The notes under the pieces: model-generated | The model's input: the letters and a program-made list of their open reading frames with translations, nothing else | The model's database searches: none | What the model was told of the DNA's origin: nothing | Position numbers and translations under genes: made by a program | Shown: positions 1 through 6,809 of the stretch, in pieces | How positions within the stretch are numbered: the stretch's first letter is position 1 | How the letters are laid out: every line of letters begins with the position of its first letter | Source of the DNA: JANPII01 sp031424915 | GTDB taxonomy: Bacteria > Pseudomonadota > Alphaproteobacteria > Rickettsiales > Midichloriaceae | NCBI GenBank assembly: GCA_031424915.1 | Contig: JANPII010000034.1 | Coordinates: 1 to 9,744, forward strand | Length of the DNA stretch: 9,744 nucleotides | Direction of reading: 5' to 3'

Positions 1-526
1 TACTTACCAGTTCTTCTTCACCGTTGTCTATCTTAGAGCACGCTTGCAAGATAAATTCATATCGGGAGTCAAGGGTGTTAAGGCTAGGATGCTGAGACAG
101 TAACCAAGCACGTTCTTTGCTTGGTGCAGCTACATTAACGTGTGATAACACCACCAGCGCACGTGCATCCGGTATAATACCAACATCATTCTTTTGCCAA
201 CAACGCAGTAGTCTTAAAGAGATACCGTCATAAGCATAGGTATTGCTACGTACCAAAACTATAGGGCTACGCTTACCCGTACGTTTATCGACTAATACTA
301 TATTAGCTTGGAGATATTGGTTGCCCCCAACGATACTCTGACGATCAGTATATTCAAAAGGAATACGTGTGGTGCTACGGATATCATTAGGTTCTGTTCT
401 ATCTAAGAAGCCACCAAAAAGCCGGTCAAATACAGAAGCATGATAGGCCTGCTCCTCGGCATATGCGCAACATACACCCAACATTGTTATCAGAAATACA
501 AAAAGATGCCCTACTCTGGGTATCAT
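1..526 (-). CDS. DUF2155 domain protein, exported (3' end outside window)
   Basis: Partial gene, read from 526 down to the window edge (175 codons visible). The start ATG overlaps the stop of mlaD as ATGA. The first ~23 residues form a signal peptide (MIPRVGHLFVFLITMLGVCC..AYA), so the product is probably periplasmic or outer-membrane associated. The second half matches my memory of DUF2155: a 'GKRSPIVLVRSNTYAYDGI' strand segment, then a conserved single Cys (LLRCW), a 'WLLSQHPSLNTLDSRYEF' stretch equivalent to the family's FSGWMFASSPAL..LEHPVYD block, and another Cys (LQACS). The family's biochemical role is unknown; in alphaproteobacteria it commonly lies beside NDUFA12 and mlaD genes, as here. 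It is the third gene of the operon starting at 1319. Family assignment is fairly sure, function is not. Confidence 0.85.
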   Translation of the reverse strand, partial: MIPRVGHLFVFLITMLGVCCAYAEEQAYHASVFDRLFGGFLDRTEPNDIRSTTRIPFEYTDRQSIVGGNQYLQANIVLVDKRTGKRSPIVLVRSNTYAYDGISLRLLRCWQKNDVGIIPDARALVVLSHVNVAAPSKERAWLLSQHPSLNTLDSRYEFILQACSKIDNGEEELVS

Positions 527-969
527 TTAGTCCCGCCAAACATAAATTTACCAAGTAGCCCTTCAATGCTTACAGAAGACTGGGTATAGTTTATTGTACC
601 TTCAGGAGGTATCATATCTTCTGCAGCCCCAGGTACCAGTACTACATATTTATCACCAAAAAAGTTACCAGTTATTTCTGCTTGCGTGTCACTTGGAAGC
701 TGCAATCCTTTTTCTACAGATAACTTTAATACTGCAAGGTAGGTTTTATGATCTAAAGACATCTCGTTTACTTTACCTACCAAGACGCCGCTTAAGCGCA
801 CTTCGCTTCCTATCTTAATACCGTCAGCACGGTCGAATTTGGCATAGATAACATAGTTATCCCCCTTTCGTGCTTCTAAGGTGCCACTCTGGTAAGCAAT
901 TACCACAAAAATAGCGGCTACTGCCAACACGATAAAACCTACTACTGTCTCTATAATATTCTTGTTCAT
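523..969 (-). CDS. mlaD: MlaD-family lipid transport protein (MCE domain)
   Basis: Product of 148 residues with one N-terminal transmembrane anchor (about residues 6-26, ETVVGFIVLAVAAIFVVIAY) followed by one MCE/MlaD domain (about 36-115; 'FDRADGIKIGSEVRLSGVLVGKV' is the family hallmark, and 'ITGNFFGDKYVVLVPG' is its second half). MlaD forms a hexameric ring in the inner membrane that passes phospholipids between membranes together with the MlaFEB ABC transporter; those partner genes are not in this window, which is usual for the NDUFA12-linked copy. I chose ATG at 969 because it overlaps the upstream stop as ATGA, the same coupling seen at the downstream junction. A TTG at 978 with GGAG 10 bases upstream is an alternative that would add three residues. 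Length is normal for the family. Confidence 0.93.
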   Translation of the reverse strand: MNKNIIETVVGFIVLAVAAIFVVIAYQSGTLEARKGDNYVIYAKFDRADGIKIGSEVRLSGVLVGKVNEMSLDHKTYLAVLKLSVEKGLQLPSDTQAEITGNFFGDKYVVLVPGAAEDMIPPEGTINYTQSSVSIEGLLGKFMFGGTK

Positions 970-1319
970 GGCCGCCAACGTTGATAATCTCCGGTTGCTC
1001 TATGTCTTTTTCCTGGGCGCAATGGATGCCCCGCAGGATAATACGCATGTACTGTGCCTGTAAGATTGGGAGTGTGTGTCTTTTCCCAACTGTATTTAGG
1101 CTCATTAGCTTGTGGTATAACATCGGTTTGATGATGCAACCAATTATACCATGAACTAGGCACTTTGGAAGGCTCCACTTGACCTTTATAACATACCCAG
1201 CGACTACGCCGACCAAAAGGCCGCATGACGCGCTTGCTTTGATAATATTTGTTGCCAAACTCATCGCTGCCCAACATCTTGCCGTTCATTTTAGTGTGTA
1301 GCCATATATAAAAGCACAT
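966..1319 (-). CDS. NDUFA12-like complex I accessory subunit
   Basis: 117-residue soluble protein of the NDUFA12/B17.2 family, a supernumerary subunit of NADH:ubiquinone oxidoreductase shared by alphaproteobacteria and mitochondria, where it sits on the peripheral arm and aids assembly. Visible family features: 'MLGSDEFGNKYYQS' near residue 15, 'RRSRWVCYKGQVEPSKVP' with the conserved basic/Trp pattern and SxVP, 'WYNWLHHQTD', and 'HTPNLTGT.HAYYPAGH'. The N-terminus is short, and a TAG stop lies two codons upstream of the ATG, so ATG 1319 is the first possible ATG in this frame. No strong Shine-Dalgarno is visible. It is first in an operon with mlaD and the DUF2155 gene (ATGA overlaps), with a promoter about 60 bases upstream. 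Confidence 0.92.
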   Translation of the reverse strand: MCFYIWLHTKMNGKMLGSDEFGNKYYQSKRVMRPFGRRSRWVCYKGQVEPSKVPSSWYNWLHHQTDVIPQANEPKYSWEKTHTPNLTGTVHAYYPAGHPLRPGKRHRATGDYQRWRP

Positions 1320-1379
1320 CTTCTAAGCAATCAAAATTTTATAAAAAGACAGGATAAAACACAATTACCCTACCTCTTT

Positions 1380-1408
1380 ATAATAGCTTGCTAGCCTTAT
1401 TGAGTCAA
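1380..1408 (-). promoter_or_regulatory. sigma70-type promoter for the NDUFA12-mlaD-DUF2155 operon
   Basis: On the minus strand, TTGACT (1408-1403) and TATTAT (1385-1380) are separated by exactly 17 bases. Transcription would begin near 1373, giving a leader of about 54 bases before the ATG at 1319. This is one of the best consensus matches in the window, but there is no experimental support. Confidence 0.6.
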
Positions 1409-1446
1409 CTAACATTACTAGTGAAGCTCATCAAAATTATGAATAA

Positions 1447-1851
1447 TTAAGACTCATCCAACAGCTGCACCAATGCTGCTTCGCATATTCCTAATGACTT
1501 CCACTGGCATTTGGCACAAACCCGATGAAAATTAGCCAGTGACATATTTTGCTTGATTCGTATCAATGCCTCATTCCAACTCAAAACCTTACCCTGCTTA
1601 AGTCCTAATACCTCACCATGTTGCTGGTCTATCTGTTCAATTTTATGCTGTGACTCACAAAGCCCACTACTAAGTAAATGCGGGCATTTAGAACATATAT
1701 TATCATCAGTGTATGTAACCATAATAGGAGCATCCATGTCGGCATGAACTTGCTCTACAACTTGCCAATAATTCTCAACAAACTCCGGTGAATAGCCCAG
1801 GCCTTTAAAGCTCATAGTACACATGAAATGATGAGGCCGGAACCTAAGCAT
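1447..1851 (-). CDS. DUF1284 cysteine-rich protein, coupled to bioY
   Basis: 134-residue soluble protein. The N-terminus 'LRFRPHHFMCTMSFKGLGYSPEFVENY' is the DUF1284 signature (RPHH..C...F.G.GYS..F). Seven cysteines fall into a pattern: C11; then C53-x2-C56-x8-C65; then C112-x2-C115-x7-C123. Two such CxxC-x(7-8)-C groups suggest metal or iron-sulfur binding (inference). No signal peptide or membrane segment is visible, so it is probably cytoplasmic. The start ATG overlaps the bioY stop codon by one base (TAATG), so translation is very likely coupled. The family has no established reaction that I know of; pairing with a biotin transporter hints at a role in biotin metabolism or an Fe-S process, but this is only context. 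Confidence 0.85.
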   Translation of the reverse strand: MLRFRPHHFMCTMSFKGLGYSPEFVENYWQVVEQVHADMDAPIMVTYTDDNICSKCPHLLSSGLCESQHKIEQIDQQHGEVLGLKQGKVLSWNEALIRIKQNMSLANFHRVCAKCQWKSLGICEAALVQLLDES

Positions 1852-2405
1852 TATTTACACTTCACACGCACAATACCCAGGCTACGTAGAAACAATGTCA
1901 AGATAATAGCCTTAAGCAACCCAGGTACAATAAAGGGTAATAAACCATGCGTAATAGCGCCCTGCCACCCAACATATACTGAAAGCCAAGATATGCCAAA
2001 GATAAAGACCACCACAGTACCAGCAATGCAATTTAGAAAAATACCAGCTGCAGTCTGTGGGCTAAGCACTGCTTTAAGCTTGTTCATTACGTAAACACAC
2101 GCCACAAACCCAACCAAGTAGCCACCTGTAGTACCAACCAACACATGCGCCCCTGCGCTATAGCCGGTGAATACAGGTGCACCCAACGCCCCAGCTGTTA
2201 GGTAGGCAACCACGGAAGCGATGCCTGTGGGCATATTATATAACAAAGCTATAATCATCAAACCCATAGTCTGCAATGATATTGGCACCGGCTCAAGCGG
2301 GATAGACATCTGAGCACAAGCAAACAAAAATATTGCCCCAACAATTACACGTACCATTTCTCCAACAGCAGTGTTTTGCTTTATAACAGTAGATACAGCA
2401 AACAT
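1851..2405 (-). CDS. bioY: BioY biotin transporter (S component)
   Basis: 184-residue integral membrane protein with about six hydrophobic helices. Family landmarks: 'AQMSIPLEPVPISLQTMG' (residues 31-48), the 'GALGAPVFTGYSAGAH' loop (72-87) and 'GTTGGYLVGF' (91-100), all typical of BioY. BioY binds biotin in the membrane and, alone or with the EcfAT energising module of ECF transporters, imports it; no EcfA or EcfT gene lies nearby, so it would act alone or with a shared module. The start is well supported by a full AGGAGG Shine-Dalgarno (2416-2411) five bases before ATG 2405. The downstream DUF1284 gene overlaps it by one base. Presence of a dedicated uptake protein fits an organism that scavenges biotin from a host (inference). 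Confidence 0.95.
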   Translation of the reverse strand: MFAVSTVIKQNTAVGEMVRVIVGAIFLFACAQMSIPLEPVPISLQTMGLMIIALLYNMPTGIASVVAYLTAGALGAPVFTGYSAGAHVLVGTTGGYLVGFVACVYVMNKLKAVLSPQTAAGIFLNCIAGTVVVFIFGISWLSVYVGWQGAITHGLLPFIVPGLLKAIILTLFLRSLGIVRVKCK

Positions 2406-2444
2406 ATTAACCTCCTAGGATAGTAAATAGAAACCATAGCCTCT

Positions 2445-2473
2445 TTACTACTGCTGATTTCACACTTAGTCAA
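2445..2473 (-). promoter_or_regulatory. possible bioY promoter
   Basis: On the minus strand, TTGACT (2473-2468) is followed after 17 bases by TAGTAA (2450-2445). The -35 box is good but the -10 box matches only half of the consensus. The rest of the 313-base spacer (2406-2718) is AT-rich and shows no gene; no biotin-type riboswitch or clear operator was recognised. Confidence 0.3.
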
Positions 2474-2630
2474 CTCAGGAAATTGTATAAATAAAGCTAT
2501 GAGATATATGCGCACCTCACTATTTTAAAATAACCTCGAAATCCACTTTTTATTATAATTCAATATGCATAAAAATGTAATTGCAGTATTATTTTAACAC
2601 CTCTTTCCACAACATGGAGCAAAATAATTC

Positions 2631-2658
2631 TTGACTGTGGATGAAAAACCACAATAAT
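2631..2658 (+). promoter_or_regulatory. sigma70-type promoter for the M23 peptidase gene
   Basis: TTGACT (2631-2636), a 16-base spacer, and AATAAT (2653-2658). Transcription would start near 2665, about 54 bases ahead of the ATG at 2719. A similar leader length is predicted for two other genes here. Confidence 0.5.
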
Positions 2659-2718
2659 GGACTTCGCTAGTTATATTAGACTGCTGCGTTTATACAAATC
2701 GTGTAACTAAAGAGAGCT

Positions 2719-4134
2719 ATGCCCAAGAAGATCGCATTAAGCAAAATTAAATCAATTGCATTAGACAAGCTGCACCTATTACTGGCTTCAGTAATGTTGG
2801 TATCGCTATATCTTAACATCTCCATGTATGTAGCGACACGGAACTTACAGCGTGAAATTGAAGTAATCACTACTCCTGAAACTAGCTCATCCACAGAAAT
2901 CACTGGTCCTGGCACTTCTATCGATCCACAAGGCATAACCGCCTTTACTGTACGTTCAGGCGATACCATGTATAAGATTCTTAATGATGCAGGAATTGCC
3001 TCAGGAGATGCAAATTCAATTTTGTCAGCGATTAACTCAGTATATCATGCCTCTCAGCTGCAAGTAGGTCAAAAAGTGGTTATCGATTTTCGTAATGCCA
3101 CCGACGTCCCTGCACCCGATGGCAATGGCCACCATGCGCCTACTACAGAAGCAACTGCAGAAAAGAGTGACGAGCCAAGCCAGTATTACTCCAAGGTAAA
3201 GCAGCTTAATTTATTGTCTGATGAAAAAAATATTCAAGTAGTTTATGACCAAGATAAAGCCGCATATGTAGCTACACTTACCACTATACCTATTTCTGAG
3301 CATCAGGAAGTCTTGGCCGGACATATCCAAGAAAGCCTATATGGAGATGCTATAAAAGCCGGCGCCTCCCCTAGCATCATCTTAGAGCTTATCAATAAAT
3401 TTAGTTATGATGTAGACTTTCAGCGCGATATTCATGAAAATGACGCTTTTACAGTATACTATAACTACTATACCAATGATGATGGTAAAAAGATTCGTGA
3501 TGGCAATTTAATGTACGGTGCTTTGACATTGAGTGGAAAAAAGTTTGAGATCTTCCGCTATAAATATGGAGATATCACCGATTACTTTGACCGGGCAGGT
3601 AACAGTATACGCAAAACACTTCTTAAGACTCCGATTAATGGCGCCAAAATAACTTCAGGTTATGGCAAACGTGTGCATCCAATTCTGGGTTTTTCCCGGA
3701 TGCATAAAGGCTTAGATTATGGCGCGCCACGCGGCACTCCAGTACTTGCAGCAGGAGATGGAATTGTGGAGTTTGTAAAGTACAGCAAGAATGGTTATGG
3801 CAAGCATATCAAGTTGCGTCATACTCAAAAATATGGCACATTATATGGCCATTTAGACCGCTTTGGTAAAGGCATGATTAAAGGAGCTCGCGTCAGCCAG
3901 GGAGATATAATTGGCTATGTTGGCTCCACAGGCCTTGCTAGTGGCCCACATTTGCACTATGAAGTTCATGCCAATGGTGTTCAGGTTAATCCATCTAAAA
4001 TTAGCTTCGCTAAACACCCTGCCCTATATGGTGATACTTTAAAACGTTTCAAAGATTGGGTTGGTGAAGTTGACCAAAAGTTGGCACACAATACTACCAC
4101 TACAAGTACTACTCCTGTGCTACTGAGTAACTAA
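2719..4134 (+). CDS. M23 murein endopeptidase, membrane anchored, catalytic site intact
   Basis: 471 residues. Order of parts: basic N-terminus and one transmembrane helix (about 18-40), an OapA/LysM-like domain beginning at residue 75 ('AFTVRSGDTMYKILNDAGI' to 'LQVGQKVVIDF'), a low-complexity linker, a Csd3/MepM-type second domain (about 155-295), and a C-terminal LytM/M23 domain (about 305-425). Zinc ligands are H329 and D333 (HKGLD) and H413; the other catalytic histidines are H378 (YGHL) and H411 (HLH). With all of them present it should cleave peptide cross-links in the periplasm, making room for wall growth or division, as MepM/ShyA/Csd3 relatives do. The start follows AGAGAG a few bases upstream. 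The gene ends tail to tail with the next minus-strand gene, with overlapping stop codons and no visible terminator. Confidence 0.93.
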   Translation: MPKKIALSKIKSIALDKLHLLLASVMLVSLYLNISMYVATRNLQREIEVITTPETSSSTEITGPGTSIDPQGITAFTVRSGDTMYKILNDAGIASGDANSILSAINSVYHASQLQVGQKVVIDFRNATDVPAPDGNGHHAPTTEATAEKSDEPSQYYSKVKQLNLLSDEKNIQVVYDQDKAAYVATLTTIPISEHQEVLAGHIQESLYGDAIKAGASPSIILELINKFSYDVDFQRDIHENDAFTVYYNYYTNDDGKKIRDGNLMYGALTLSGKKFEIFRYKYGDITDYFDRAGNSIRKTLLKTPINGAKITSGYGKRVHPILGFSRMHKGLDYGAPRGTPVLAAGDGIVEFVKYSKNGYGKHIKLRHTQKYGTLYGHLDRFGKGMIKGARVSQGDIIGYVGSTGLASGPHLHYEVHANGVQVNPSKISFAKHPALYGDTLKRFKDWVGEVDQKLAHNTTTTSTTPVLLSN

Positions 4135-4400
4135 ATTTCTCTTATAATTAAGGCAACGAGTAGCATATAGACTAATATCAGCATTCTAATATGATAACGA
4201 GTAAAGGTATACCTCCATCCTCCAACTCCAGGTAAAGCATTGGTAGAGGAATATGCTAGCTTATCAGCAATCGCCAACGCAATAGCTGATATAAATATCC
4301 CTACCGCCCCAAAGAATGGGCCAAATAATAAGAATGGAATGTTGCTGGCTATTAAACCAAATCCCATATATAGCCACCAACGCTTAATTAAATATAACAT
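4131..4400 (-). CDS. small membrane protein, paralogue of the upstream gene
   Basis: Not recognised as a named family. 89 residues with hydrophobic helices (about 8-30, 32-48 and 65-86). The core 'SAIALAIADKLAYSS' resembles 'GSIALASADMMAYYS' of the adjacent gene at 4415-4762, and both have a final hydrophobic helix the same distance further on, so the two are probably an old tandem duplication. I chose ATG 4400 because GAGG lies eight bases upstream, right after the stop of the preceding gene; a GTG at 4430 is an in-frame alternative that would overlap the preceding gene by 16 bases and add 10 residues. The stop overlaps that of the converging M23 gene. Function unknown; inner-membrane location is inferred from hydrophobicity. 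Confidence 0.7.
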   Translation of the reverse strand: MLYLIKRWWLYMGFGLIASNIPFLLFGPFFGAVGIFISAIALAIADKLAYSSTNALPGVGGWRYTFTRYHIRMLILVYMLLVALIIREI

Positions 4401-4414
4401 GTCATTATCCTCAT

Positions 4415-4762
4415 TTAGATAGTTGGCCACATCCCTATTAATGCAAAGATTATTATGGCAATTAGTGTTAAATACTGCCCTACCTTACGATGGGAAGGAG
4501 TAAAAGCAGGAGTTGTATTAAGATCTATTTTTATAGAATAATATGCCATCATGTCAGCGCTTGCTAAGGCAATGGAGCCAATTACAAAAGCAGGCCCTCC
4601 TAACATAAAAAATACTAAGATACTATCCAAAGCATTTGCCAAACCTTGTTTTTTGAATCCTATAACCAACAAAGCAGAAATAGCCGTTGAAGGTATACTA
4701 AATAATATATATAGAAAAAAACGTGCAATCCAATATGATAATTTGCTTTGCCCTTTCTCCAT
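4415..4762 (-). CDS. small membrane protein, first of a paralogous pair
   Basis: Not recognised as a named family. 115 residues with three or four hydrophobic stretches (about 11-35, 47-71 and 94-113). The segment 'GSIALASADMMAYYS' is shared in outline with 'SAIALAIADKLAYSS' of the following gene. The ATG at 4762 has AGAGG five bases upstream (4772-4768), a good ribosome binding site, which supports a real gene. The second paralogue starts 15 bases after its stop, so the two are likely one transcript. A perfect TTGACA (4842-4837, minus strand) lies in the shared spacer with acpS, but no good -10 box follows at the right distance. Function unknown; probably inner membrane. Confidence 0.75.
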   Translation of the reverse strand: MEKGQSKLSYWIARFFLYILFSIPSTAISALLVIGFKKQGLANALDSILVFFMLGGPAFVIGSIALASADMMAYYSIKIDLNTTPAFTPSHRKVGQYLTLIAIIIFALIGMWPTI

Positions 4763-4911
4763 ATTTACCTCTTTTAAGCTTCTTTTATCTTAGTTTAATA
4801 TATTTAACCTAAAACGCAATACTTCGATAGTCCTTGTGTCAATCTAGAATTAGCTTGGCAAACACTCTATAGCCTGTTAATTATACTCTGAACTACAGAT
4901 AAGATAAGTAT

Positions 4912-5283
4912 ATGATATTAGGTATTGGCTGCGATCTCGTGAATATAGCACGTATTGAACTAATACTAGCGCGCCATGAAGAGCGCTTTTTGCATCGTAT
5001 ATATCACCCATTAGAGCTGCAGCAGATGCCTGAGGCTAAAGCCCGCCAGCATAGTTATCTCGCTAAGCGCTTTGCCGCAAAAGAGGCTTTTGCCAAAGCC
5101 ATAGGCACCGGCATTGGTGCTCATCTTTCTTTTGCTGAGATATCTGCTACTAATAATGCGCATGGCCAGCCCATACTTAAGTGCTGGCGTCACCTTCCAC
5201 ATTTGCCCTCATATCGCGTCCACTTATCTTTAGCAGATGATTATCCATTCGCTATGGCTTATGTAGTTGTCGAGACCTCTTGA
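4912..5283 (+). CDS. acpS: holo-[acyl-carrier-protein] synthase AcpS
   Basis: 123 residues, the usual length. AcpS transfers the 4'-phosphopantetheine arm from CoA to a serine of apo-ACP, activating it for fatty acid synthesis in the cytoplasm. The two family signatures are clear: 'ILGIGCDLVNIARIE' at the N-terminus with metal-binding D8, and 'LAKRFAAKEAFAKAIGTGI' with metal-binding E58. The C-terminal strand 'FAMAYVVVE' also fits. The ATG at 4912 gives the canonical N-terminus; the ribosome site is weak (GATAAG). It is divergent from the small membrane-protein pair, and the next gene starts 55 bases downstream on the same strand, so they may be co-transcribed. No confident promoter could be placed in the 149-base spacer. 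Confidence 0.96.
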   Translation: MILGIGCDLVNIARIELILARHEERFLHRIYHPLELQQMPEAKARQHSYLAKRFAAKEAFAKAIGTGIGAHLSFAEISATNNAHGQPILKCWRHLPHLPSYRVHLSLADDYPFAMAYVVVETS

Positions 5284-5338
5284 ATTTTATTATATATTAG
5301 CGCTATAATACTAGGTATAACGATAATATGGTAACTAA

Positions 5339-6205
5339 ATGCTTATAACCTCTAGGAGATCCGCCATTAAAATGGCAACTATAACAACATTATTAATGCT
5401 AACATCTTGCTCGCAAGAGCCAGCAAGCGTAGAACGTAAGGAACATATCTACTTCGGACGGCACGGAACGAAAATGGTAAAGTCACATGAAGCAGCCAAC
5501 AGTAGTGATGTGGCGATTAGTGCAGAGCCCATTGTTGGTACCACCCTACAATCGGGCTTATCTAAACCACGCACCTATACCGCTGATGAACATAACACGC
5601 AAGATACCTATAGAGTTGTAGAAAGTAGACAACCCCGTACTTTAGAACAACAGCTGGAGCAAAGACGCCAAGGAGACCCTATTTTAACTGAAGCACCAAA
5701 ACATAATCAAAAAAAGCTTCCAGAGAAAGTAATTCTAGAGGACATACCATCAGAGCCAGAAGAGCTAAGGTCTGAGGCAACATCTAGCAATCCTCCATCA
5801 AAGCCAATACCTAGAGGAGAGTATAAGCTAGCAACGCCACTTGGAGATCCGCGCTTCATGTGGCCGGTACATGGCAAGGTGTTATCACGCTTTAAAAACG
5901 GCGGTAGCGAGGGTATGAGTATCAGCGTTAATAAGGGAGCTAGTATATTAGCTGCTGCTGATGGTGAAGTGGTATATGTGGGACAAGATATGGATGAATA
6001 TGGCCGTATGCTAATTATCCACCATGCTGACAATATCTTTACTGCCTATGCACACAATGATAAAATTGTGGTGGCTACCAAGGACAGGGTACGCAAAGGG
6101 CAGGTTATCGCCCAAGCTGGGCAGACAGGCAGCGTAGATTCGCCACAACTGTATTTTTCAATCCGTAAAGATGATAATACCGTAGACCCTGAGCGTCCCC
6201 TATAA
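5339..6205 (+). CDS. lipoprotein with degenerate LytM/M23 domain (NlpD/EnvC-like)
   Basis: 288 residues. The N-terminus 'MLITSRRSAIKMATITTLLMLTSC' is a lipoprotein signal with lipobox L21-T-S-C24. A long, polar, Glu/Pro/Gln-rich linker (about 25-170) follows, then a LytM domain from residue 174 (MWPVHGKVLSRF) to the end. Catalytic residues are mostly lost: the HxxxD-type position reads 'SEGMSIS' (no His, no Asp) and the final HxH reads 'QLYFS'; only H239 (AYAHND) remains. The same losses occur in NlpD and EnvC, which do not cut peptidoglycan but activate cell-wall amidases for daughter-cell separation, so that role is the best inference. A second Met at residue 12, with AGGAG 13 bases before it, would lack the positive signal region, so I kept the first ATG. 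No LysM domain was seen. Confidence 0.88.
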   Translation: MLITSRRSAIKMATITTLLMLTSCSQEPASVERKEHIYFGRHGTKMVKSHEAANSSDVAISAEPIVGTTLQSGLSKPRTYTADEHNTQDTYRVVESRQPRTLEQQLEQRRQGDPILTEAPKHNQKKLPEKVILEDIPSEPEELRSEATSSNPPSKPIPRGEYKLATPLGDPRFMWPVHGKVLSRFKNGGSEGMSISVNKGASILAAADGEVVYVGQDMDEYGRMLIIHHADNIFTAYAHNDKIVVATKDRVRKGQVIAQAGQTGSVDSPQLYFSIRKDDNTVDPERPL

Positions 6206-6239
6206 CACTTAGTGTGCAATAAATATATGGAATACATAG

Positions 6240-6647
6240 ATGATCAAAAAACGCCGCTTTAAAGTCGATAAACTAATCCGAGACTATATGCCTGAGGTGA
6301 TGCATTCGCAAGGAGTAGAGGTTACTGCACGTATTATGGAACAGGATGAATATATGCAGCGCCTTAAGGACAAGCTTTTGGAAGAAGCAAGTGAAGTTGT
6401 CGAGGCCCAGACTTCAGCTGAATATATAGAGGAAATAGCGGACTTAATAGAAGTAATTCAGGCCTTAGTTAACGCCACTGGCTTGTCAAATGAGCAAATT
6501 GAGTTAAGGCGGCTTAGCAAGCAACAGGAAAGAGGAGGATTCGGCAAGCGCATTTATGGTGCTTATGTTGAAGTGCCAGCTGATAGCAAAAGGATAGATT
6601 TTTATCTCTCTCGTCTAGAAGAATGTTCAGATGAAGAGGCGGCATGA
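6240..6647 (+). CDS. COG4997-type NTP pyrophosphohydrolase (MazG-like)
   Basis: 135 residues, mostly helical. It matches the small 'house-cleaning' all-alpha NTP pyrophosphohydrolase group: 'VDKLIRDYMPEVM' near the start, the metal-binding EExxE (E48, E49, E52) and ExxD (E65, D68) motifs of the MazG/PRA-PH fold, and the trailing 'QERGGFGKRI' block (residues about 95-104) characteristic of COG4997. Such enzymes cut nucleoside triphosphates to monophosphate plus pyrophosphate to remove unwanted nucleotides; the substrate here is unknown. It lies 34 bases after the LytM lipoprotein gene on the same strand and may share its transcript. The tail after RGGF is longer than I expect and acidic at the very end. 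It marks the edge of the gene-poor repeat region. Confidence 0.88.
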   Translation: MIKKRRFKVDKLIRDYMPEVMHSQGVEVTARIMEQDEYMQRLKDKLLEEASEVVEAQTSAEYIEEIADLIEVIQALVNATGLSNEQIELRRLSKQQERGGFGKRIYGAYVEVPADSKRIDFYLSRLEECSDEEAA

Positions 6648-6675
6648 AAAAAATAATTATACTCTAGTGCTTGCC

Positions 6676-6717
6676 AGGAGGTTCTAAATGAATCTCCGAA
6701 CCCGAATTTTTGATTAA
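6676..6717 (+). other. orphan Shine-Dalgarno with 9-residue ORF (possible gene remnant)
   Basis: A perfect AGGAGG (6676-6681) stands six bases before ATG 6688, which opens the 9-residue ORF MNLRTRIFD ending in TAA at 6717. This is textbook translation-start architecture with almost nothing to translate. The start region can fold so that GGAG (6677-6680) pairs with CTCC (6694-6697), or GGTTC (6680-6684) with GAACC (6698-6702). It may be the surviving front of a gene whose body was lost when the adjacent repeats arrived, or a leader peptide. No downstream frame resembles a protein I know. Confidence 0.4.
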
Positions 6718-6746
6718 GATAGTGGTATAACGCCCATAAAATCGTC

Positions 6747-6774
6747 GTTGCGAGCCCCTTCGGGGCGCGGCAAC
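6747..6774. repeat. REP-like GC-rich palindrome
   Basis: A 28-base imperfect hairpin: the arm 6747-6758 (GTTGCGAGCCCC) pairs with 6762-6774 (GGGGCGCGGCAAC) around a three-base loop, with one A.G mismatch and one bulged G. The 'TTGCGAGC...GGGGCGCGGCAA' form resembles dispersed palindromes (GTCATTGCGAG...GGCAATCC type) that I recall as common in Rickettsiales and some other bacterial genomes. It is much richer in G+C than its surroundings. No T-run follows, so it is not an obvious terminator. Confidence 0.6.
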
Positions 6775-6809
6775 TCAGGAAAAGATATCCATTCATACAA
6801 GTAGTGTAG

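Noticed and set aside
857..1264. 135-codon minus-strand frame
   Set aside because: It lies in a different frame over mlaD and the NDUFA12-like gene, both of which have clear family motifs.
4837..4842. Perfect TTGACA (minus strand) before the small membrane-protein pair
   Set aside because: No acceptable -10 box at 15-19 bases (best TATTGC at 15), so a full promoter is not claimed.
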